From the NCBI RefSeq assembly GCF_000963965.1, contig NZ_BAMX01000007.1, positions 62,001-126,000 on the forward strand: a DNA stretch of 64,000 bases, written 5' to 3'. The position numbers and the translations under genes are program-made. Positions 57,053 to 64,000 of the stretch are shown one piece after another. The DNA is from Acetobacter orientalis. GTDB taxonomy: Bacteria > Pseudomonadota > Alphaproteobacteria > Acetobacterales > Acetobacteraceae. Under the pieces are notes generated by a model. It saw nothing but the letters and a program-made list of their open reading frames with translations, made no database searches and was not told the origin of the DNA. Each line of letters opens with the position of its first letter. Within the stretch, counting starts at the first letter, position 1.

Positions 57053-58395
57053 TGTTTTCTAAAATCCTCATCGCTAACCGCGGCGAGATTGCCCTTCGTG
57101 TCCTGCGCGCCTGCCGGGAACTGGGCATCAAAACCGTAGCGGTTCATTCCACGGCAGACGCAGATGCCATGCATGTGCGCCTAGCCGATGAAGCCGTTTG
57201 CATTGGCCCTGCCTCATCTCGCGATTCGTACCTGAATGTTGCGGCCATTCTTTCTGCCGCAACCATTACAGGGGCCGAAGCCATTCACCCCGGCTATGGT
57301 TTTCTTTCCGAAAATGCAGATTTTGCAGAAACGGTAGAAGCACACGGCCTCACCTTTATTGGCCCAACGGCGGAGCATATCCGCATGATGGGTGACAAGA
57401 TTACCGCCAAAACCACCATGATGGCCCTTGGCGTACCCTTGGTGCCCGGCTCTGATGGTGAGCTGGCCAATATTGAAGAAGCCCGCATTGTAGCCGAAAA
57501 AGTAGGCTACCCGGTGCTTATCAAGGCGGCGGCTGGCGGTGGTGGCCGCGGTATGAAAGTGGCCCAAACCGCAGCTGATCTTGAAGAAGCGTGGAGCGTT
57601 GCCCGTACAGAAGCCCGCGCAGCATTTGGCAATGACGCAGTTTATCTCGAAAAATATATGGATAAACCCCGCCATATCGAACTGCAGATTCTGGGCGATA
57701 ATTACGGCAACGTGGTGCATTTTGGTGAACGTGACTGCTCCTTACAGCGCCGCCACCAAAAACTGCTTGAAGAAGCAGGCTCCCCCGCGCTTACACCAGA
57801 AGAGCGTGACACCATTGGCCGCACCGCTATCGATGCGTTGTCTAAAATGGGTTACCGCAACGCTGGCACACTTGAGTTTTTGTACCAAGACGGCCAGTTC
57901 TGCTTTATCGAGATGAACACCCGCTTGCAGGTTGAACACCCGGTAACAGAAATGGTGTGCGACGTGGATCTGGTGCGCGAGCAAATCCGCATCGCGGCGG
58001 GTGAAAAGCTGGGCTACACCCAAGCCGACGTGACCTTTGAAGGCCACGCAATTGAGTGCCGTATTAACGCCGAAGACCCCGAAACCTTTGCCCCCTGCCC
58101 CGGCACAGTAGCGGTGTACCACGCACCGGGTGGCTTAGGTGTGCGTATTGATAGCGCGCTTTATACCGGCTACCGCGTACCCCCTTATTACGACAGCATG
58201 ATTGCTAAGGTTATTGTGCATGCGCCCACACGGGCACAAGCCATTGCCCGTATGCAACGCGCGCTAGACGAATTTGTGGTGGAAGGCATTAAAACCGTTA
58301 TTCCGCTCCACCGCCGGATTCTGGCTGACCCTGAATTCCAGAAAGGTGACTACACCATTCACTGGCTGGAAAACTTTACCGCCCGCCCTCACTAA
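57052..58395 (+). CDS. accC: Acetyl-CoA carboxylase biotin carboxylase subunit
   Basis: 447 residues from the ATG at 57052, sharing one base with the accB stop. ATP-grasp enzyme: [35 protein letters not shown], the Gly-rich loop [51 protein letters not shown]. It carboxylates biotin on AccB in the first step of fatty-acid synthesis. A strong terminator follows. Confidence 0.98.
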   Translation: MFSKILIANRGEIALRVLRACRELGIKTVAVHSTADADAMHVRLADEAVCIGPASSRDSYLNVAAILSAATITGAEAIHPGYGFLSENADFAETVEAHGLTFIGPTAEHIRMMGDKITAKTTMMALGVPLVPGSDGELANIEEARIVAEKVGYPVLIKAAAGGGGRGMKVAQTAADLEEAWSVARTEARAAFGNDAVYLEKYMDKPRHIELQILGDNYGNVVHFGERDCSLQRRHQKLLEEAGSPALTPEERDTIGRTAIDALSKMGYRNAGTLEFLYQDGQFCFIEMNTRLQVEHPVTEMVCDVDLVREQIRIAAGEKLGYTQADVTFEGHAIECRINAEDPETFAPCPGTVAVYHAPGGLGVRIDSALYTGYRVPPYYDSMIAKVIVHAPTRAQAIARMQRALDEFVVEGIKTVIPLHRRILADPEFQKGDYTIHWLENFTARPH

Positions 58396-58416
58396 ACGGC
58401 GTAAGCGTAAGGCTTT

Positions 58417-58455
58417 TAAAAAACCCGGTTTTCCGTCAGGAGACCGGGTTTTTTA
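58417..58455 (+). terminator. Terminator of aroQ-accBC
   Basis: AACCCGGT pairs with ACCGGGTT, followed by a T run, 22 bases after the accC stop. Confidence 0.85.
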
Positions 58456-58554
58456 TATCAAGCCACTGTAACTTTGCTTGTTTTAAGTTTGATTTAAAAC
58501 TTAAGTGGTGCCGCGGCACAGAACCGCAGACAACAAGGCAGAGGATATAGAACC

Positions 58555-59334
58555 ATGCCACTTTCCAATAAAACCGCCCTTGTAACAGGGGCCGCCCAAG
58601 GTATTGGCCGTGGTATTGCGCTGCGTCTTGCCAAAGACGGGGCCAATATTGTTTTAACCGACATAAACCCAGACAAGCTCAAAGACGTTGTGGCAGAGGT
58701 TGAAGCCCTTGGCCGTAAGGCTTTGGCCATTACCACAGATGTAGGCCAACGCGACCAAGTCTATAACGCTGTTGAGCAAGCCCAAAAAACCATGGGCCAG
58801 CTTGATATTATGGTAAATAACGCGGGCATTGCGCAGGTACGCTCCATTTTGGAAGCAACGCCTGAAGAAGTAGAGACCATTTACCGCATTAACGTGCAAG
58901 GCACGCTATGGGGTATTCAGGCCGCAGCAAAAGCCTTTAAGGCACAGGGGAGCAAAGGCAAAATTATTAACGCCTGCTCTATTGCCGGGCACGAGAGTTT
59001 TGCATTTTTAGGCGTGTATTCTTCTACCAAATTTGCCGTGCGCGCCTTAACACAAGCCGCCGCAAAAGAGCTGGGGGCAGATGGTATTACCGTAAATGCC
59101 TACTGTCCGGGTATTGTGGGCACAGACATGTGGAAGGTTATTGACCAGCGCATGGCCGAAGAAACCGGGGCAAAACCGGGGGAAACCTACAAAAAATTTG
59201 TAGACGGTATTGCTTTAGGCCGTGCTGAAACACCGCAAGACGTGGCCGCTCTCGTGGCTTTTTTAGCGAGCACAGAAGCGGACTATATTACAGGGCAATG
59301 CATTATTACCGATGGCGGTATTGTTTACCGGTAA
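58555..59334 (+). CDS. budC: Acetoin (diacetyl) reductase / 2,3-butanediol dehydrogenase
   Basis: 259 residues, a classical short-chain dehydrogenase/reductase. The TGAAQGIG cofactor motif at 11-18, NNAG at 88-91, catalytic Ser142, Tyr155 and Lys159 (YSSTK), and [22 protein letters not shown] are characteristic of meso-2,3-butanediol/acetoin reductases. It reduces diacetyl to acetoin and acetoin to butanediol with NADH. Monocistronic with its own terminator; convergent with a sugar transporter. Confidence 0.92.
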   Translation: MPLSNKTALVTGAAQGIGRGIALRLAKDGANIVLTDINPDKLKDVVAEVEALGRKALAITTDVGQRDQVYNAVEQAQKTMGQLDIMVNNAGIAQVRSILEATPEEVETIYRINVQGTLWGIQAAAKAFKAQGSKGKIINACSIAGHESFAFLGVYSSTKFAVRALTQAAAKELGADGITVNAYCPGIVGTDMWKVIDQRMAEETGAKPGETYKKFVDGIALGRAETPQDVAALVAFLASTEADYITGQCIITDGGIVYR

Positions 59335-59353
59335 GCACACCCTGCCCAAACGT

Positions 59354-59383
59354 AAAAAAGGCTCTCGTAAGAGAGCCTTTTTT
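59354..59383. terminator. Bidirectional terminator between convergent genes
   Basis: AAAAAAGGCTCTC and GAGAGCCTTTTTT form a perfect stem with a 4-base loop, serving the acetoin reductase and the sugar porter. Confidence 0.95.
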
Positions 59384-59406
59384 ATACGCTAAGCACTCAA
59401 GCCAGC

Positions 59407-60897
59407 TTACCCGTGGGCAGCAACCTGACTGCCTTCTTCCTCGTCTTCATCAACATAAGACGCAATACTGGGGTCTTCACCACGGCGAGGTGTAAATTCA
59501 CCACGGCGTAGAGCAATTTCAATATCTTCCAACGTGGCCCCAGATGTTTCTGGCACAAAGAAATACACAAAAATAACCGAGGCCAGATTAACCCCCGCAT
59601 AAACCCACATGGTGCCACCCAATGTAACCAACTGCACCAAGGTAAGAGCGGTTGCGGTTACCAGCAGGTCTGCCCCCCACAGCACAGCAGCATGCACACT
59701 GGTTGCGGCAGCACGCATAGGCAGCGGGAACAGTTCTGCCCCCAACAACCAGCCTACAACCTGAATGCCTCCGGCATTAAACATCATAAACAGCAGCATA
59801 AAGGCTATGGTAACCCAACTGCCAACGCTGCCTTTGTCTGGGTGAATGGCAAACATAATGCCCAAGCCAATAAGGCTTAAAACAGAACCCGGCCCCATAA
59901 TAAGCACCAAGCGGCGGCGGCCAATACGGTCTACAAACAGGCAGCCAAGCAGGGTCATAACCAGATAGACAATGGAAATACCTAAGCTAGCCAGCAATGC
60001 GGCAGAATTACCAAACCCGGCATCAGACAGAAAAGTCGGGGCGTAATAAATCATCATTTCCAGACCACCGGCCTGGGTAAAAAACGCAATACCTAAAGCG
60101 GCAACCAAAGCGGGGCGGGCAAATGGCAGCATAAGCCCTTTCCAGCCGCGTTCATCTTCATCAATGCCAGATGCATTTTCATGAATTTCGCGAATTTCAC
60201 GACGGATCACCTTGCGCGATGTCCGCACACGGCTGAGCTGCTTTACAGCAGAGGCCAAGCCTTCGTTTTCTGCTGTCCAGCGTGGGCTTTTGGGCAAAAA
60301 GAACATGCACACAAACACAAAGGCCGCGGGCAGTGCGGCAACAGAAATCATGGGCCGCCAGCCCCAGGCCTCACGCATGGTAAAGCCTACAAGGTTGGCC
60401 AGAAAAATACCCACACCAATAGCCACGTTAAACAAGGTAACCAAATTACCCCGCTTACTAGCAGGTGCGAGTTCTGAAATATAAGTAGGCACAACCTGTG
60501 TGGCCCCACCTACAGCCAAACCCAGAAAAACACGCGCAATAATAAGGCTTGTTACGTCTGGCGAGCGAGAGCACGCAACAGCCCCCACAACAAAAACCGC
60601 AGTGACCACCATAACCGAAATACGGCGGCCAAAGCGCTCAGACAGGTAAGAAATACCCAATGCGCCCATAACTGCCCCAACCAGAATGGCAGAGGCCACC
60701 ATTTCTTCCTGACCGGAAGTTAAATGGAAGTCTTTGGCGATAAGAAGGAGCGCTCCGGAAATAATACCGGTGTCATATCCGTACAGAGCCCCGCATATGG
60801 CGGCAACAATAGCTGCTGCCCACAAGACACGGTTGGCATTGGGCGAAAGTTCAACATTCGCAATTGCTTCTTGGGCGTGTTTTCTTTCTGGTGTCAT
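59407..60897 (-). CDS. Sugar-porter MFS transporter
   Basis: 496 residues from the ATG at 60897 (MTPERKHAQEAIANVE). Twelve membrane segments with sugar-porter signatures: GYDTGIISGALL, YLSERFGRRISVM, DRIGRRRLVL, PTYISELAPASKRGNLV and the closing VPETSGATLEDIE. Proton/sugar symport across the inner membrane is likely; hexose or pentose specificity is not predictable. A charged C-terminal tail (RRGEDPSIASYVDEDEEEGSQ) follows. Confidence 0.92.
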   Translation of the reverse strand: MTPERKHAQEAIANVELSPNANRVLWAAAIVAAICGALYGYDTGIISGALLLIAKDFHLTSGQEEMVASAILVGAVMGALGISYLSERFGRRISVMVVTAVFVVGAVACSRSPDVTSLIIARVFLGLAVGGATQVVPTYISELAPASKRGNLVTLFNVAIGVGIFLANLVGFTMREAWGWRPMISVAALPAAFVFVCMFFLPKSPRWTAENEGLASAVKQLSRVRTSRKVIRREIREIHENASGIDEDERGWKGLMLPFARPALVAALGIAFFTQAGGLEMMIYYAPTFLSDAGFGNSAALLASLGISIVYLVMTLLGCLFVDRIGRRRLVLIMGPGSVLSLIGLGIMFAIHPDKGSVGSWVTIAFMLLFMMFNAGGIQVVGWLLGAELFPLPMRAAATSVHAAVLWGADLLVTATALTLVQLVTLGGTMWVYAGVNLASVIFVYFFVPETSGATLEDIEIALRRGEFTPRRGEDPSIASYVDEDEEEGSQVAAHG

Positions 60898-61090
60898 GCC
60901 AACATAATGCCATAATGTTCTATTGGTTGCATAGGAATTACATTTTTTTATTATATATGCCATCCTCACAGTTTCGCAGCCAAAACAAAGAGCACTTTAA
61001 GGGGCTTTTGCCGCTTTGCTGTTCAACTCTTACGTTACCAGCTGTACGCGCTTGACATCACAAAGCGAAAGGCTATCTCATCACTCATAA

Positions 61091-61223
61091 CCAAGGGGGG
61101 TTCCGACAAGGAACTGAGAGGCCATTGTCGCTCTGGCAACAGAGCAAAGCATGGCGACCCTGCCGCCAGATAGCATAACGCACTGGCGGGGAACCTGATC
61201 CGGCTAATACCGGCGGAGGGACT
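61091..61223 (+). promoter_or_regulatory. TPP riboswitch (thi-box)
   Basis: The sequence has the universal thi-box parts: a GGGGGG/TTCC start, CTGAGAG at 61114, GACCCTG at 61156, and GAACCTGATCCGGCTAATACCGGCG ending GAGGGA (61191-61221). The arrangement of helices matches the thiamine pyrophosphate aptamer. It lies about 100 bases before the thiC start, so high TPP is expected to lower ThiC production, probably at translation initiation. Confidence 0.96.
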
Positions 61224-61232
61224 GGTGTGTAA

Positions 61233-63173
<1,941 letters not shown>

Positions 63174-63185
63174 AAAACAGTATGA

Positions 63186-63215
63186 CCCCACACACCTCGT
63201 GTGCTGTGGGGTTTT
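63186..63215 (+). terminator. Terminator of thiC
   Basis: ACCCCACA and TGTGGGGT form a stem with an inner CAC/GTG pair and a T run, 12 bases after the stop. Confidence 0.85.
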
Positions 63216-63734
63216 ACGCTTTGTGGGCCCTTGGGTGGGCCACTCGTGCTTTAATTTTTCTGAAAATTATCGTGCTCTATGGCGCTTATGCTTAGCCATT
63301 TTATGCACTTTAAAGTGGGGTTCGGCGCTGGGTTTGTGACTGTACGCCCCCCATACCCCACGGTAACCCAGCGCCTGCATTCTTATTATCGCAAATGATA
63401 ATCATGCGCAAGTAGAAAAGATCTTTAAGGCCCGCTTTTTCTCACCAACTCCTTTTAAATGGCAGTTTTGCGCAAAAGACTCCGTTAAAATTTAAGAGCC
63501 CACGCCCAATAAACAGCACCGAAACCGAGTAAGCCTTTTGCCTGCTCCGTACCAATTTTACCGCCATGACCTGTCGTATCAGCGCAAAAAATACCCCAGA
63601 CCAGCCACCGTCATGCTTGGTGCAGCCTGTAAGTGCAGGAATAAGTTTCACCGCCGCCTAATTTTTGTTACAACAAGTTTTCGTGATCTCATATTATCCA
63701 TGAGCGCCCCCTCTGAGTTGATTCTTTTATTTCC
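63216..63734. other. Intergenic region between thiC and the FUSC gene
   Basis: About 520 bases without a convincing gene. It holds the Fur-like palindrome at 63391-63409 and, on the minus strand, an unsupported 69-codon frame (63442-63651). Confidence 0.45.
63391..63409. promoter_or_regulatory. Fur-box-like palindrome
   Basis: GCAAATGATAATCATGCGC matches the 19-base Fur consensus at 14 positions, with a perfect ATGATnATCAT-type core. It sits in an intergenic region about 325 bases before the FUSC gene at the right edge. Which gene it controls is unclear. Confidence 0.5.
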
Positions 63735-64000
63735 ATGAAAAAACCTCTCCCCCTTTCTCGGCCACGCAAAAACCGGCTTTTGCGCACGCTCTCCAGCAGC
63801 CTTATGCCCTCTGCTTTGGCGCATTGGCTCGGGGTGCGCGCTATTGCCATTGCCCCAGAGCAAATTGCCCTGCGTGAGGGCATGCGGGCAGGTGTGGCAG
63901 TAGGGGCAGTCATGATTTTGGCTCTTAAACTTTCCATGCCGCTTATGGCGTGGTCTGCTTTTGCGGCATTTTGGACATGCCTTGTTGACCCCGGCGGCCT
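63735..64000 (+). CDS. FUSC-family transporter, N-terminal part (cut by right edge)
   Basis: The frame opens at ATG 63735 and runs off the window after 88 codons. A basic N-terminus (KKPLPLSRPRKNRLLRTLSS) is followed by a FUSC-like start: EQIALREGMRAGVAVGAVMILALKLSMPLMAWSAFAAFWTCLVDPGG, comparable with the first helices of YccC/FUSC exporters, where LAWAAFAAFWTCL-PGG is typical. Substrate unknown. It is a paralogue of the FUSC gene at 14269-15339 but appears to be of the longer type. Confidence 0.75.
   Translation, partial: MKKPLPLSRPRKNRLLRTLSSSLMPSALAHWLGVRAIAIAPEQIALREGMRAGVAVGAVMILALKLSMPLMAWSAFAAFWTCLVDPGG

Noticed and set aside
63442-63651. A 69-codon minus-strand frame starting with a lipoprotein-like LTGC
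   Set aside because: The lipobox-like start is tempting, but the remainder is basic and unstructured. A neighbouring frame gives a more coherent C-terminus (GLLGFGAVYWAWALKF) but has no start, so at most this is a frameshifted relic.

Overview
The window looks like a chromosomal segment of an acetic acid bacterium (Acetobacteraceae, Alphaproteobacteria, probably Acetobacter or a close relative). The evidence is gene content and style: a circularly permuted two-piece tmRNA of the alphaproteobacterial type next to an alpha-type SspB, an acetoin (diacetyl) reductase, a fused periplasmic-binding/permease amino-acid transporter, class I fumarase with aconitase A, and the order rimP-nusA-ylxR-infB-rbfA. 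No rRNA, tRNA, prophage, insertion sequence or CRISPR array was seen. Most of the window is ordinary, densely packed core chromosome. The first ~3.5 kb is visibly more AT-rich and poorly packed.

Layout. 1-3.1 kb: left edge with the first codons of a BcsQ-like P-loop ATPase, a BcsR/Ccp-like small protein, two lipoproteins and long AT-rich spacers. 3.1-3.6 kb: structured non-coding DNA, including a possible small RNA. 3.6-4.6 kb: rplM-rpsI. 4.8-9.8 kb: an exported protein of unknown function and a pstCAB-phoU operon without pstS. 10.1-19.9 kb: ilvD, small exported or membrane proteins (one only 37 aa), a FUSC protein coupled to a DegP-type protease, an OpgC-like acyltransferase, Mrp and a small Cys-containing periplasmic protein. 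20.1-22.3 kb: metQNI. 22.4-25.3 kb: thyX, an HPP-family protein, the split tmRNA and sspB. 25.4-32.6 kb: class I fumarase, a VOC protein, a GH144-like glucanase, and dadA/alr divergent from an Lrp-type regulator.

32.7-38.8 kb is the translation/transcription operon rimP-nusA-ylxR(L7Ae)-infB-rbfA (minus strand). 38.99-41.83 kb is a tight three-gene cluster of unknown function: a membrane-anchored, single-ring ClpB-type AAA+ ATPase between two single-pass proteins with predicted periplasmic domains. This is the best candidate here for an undescribed system. 42-45.4 kb: a LysR regulator and a two-gene polar amino-acid ABC transporter. 45.5-51.5 kb: acnA divergent from ccmAB, an aldo/keto reductase and a cold-shock protein. 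51.6-55.9 kb: a YfdX-like protein, a type III decarboxylase with a long structured leader (speF-like), a YihY-family protein and RlpA. 56.1-59.3 kb: aroQ-accB-accC and the acetoin reductase. 59.4-64 kb: a sugar-porter MFS protein, a TPP riboswitch with thiC, a Fur-like palindrome, and the start of a second FUSC protein running off the right edge.

Functional links: tmRNA makes the degradation tag and the adjacent SspB delivers tagged proteins to ClpXP. alr and dadA together convert L-alanine to pyruvate and probably answer to the divergent Lrp-type regulator. aroQ-accBC covers an aromatic precursor step and the first step of fatty-acid synthesis. The cellulose-type genes at the left edge, the OpgC-like protein and the GH144-like enzyme suggest a beta-glucan theme, but they are not linked in one operon.
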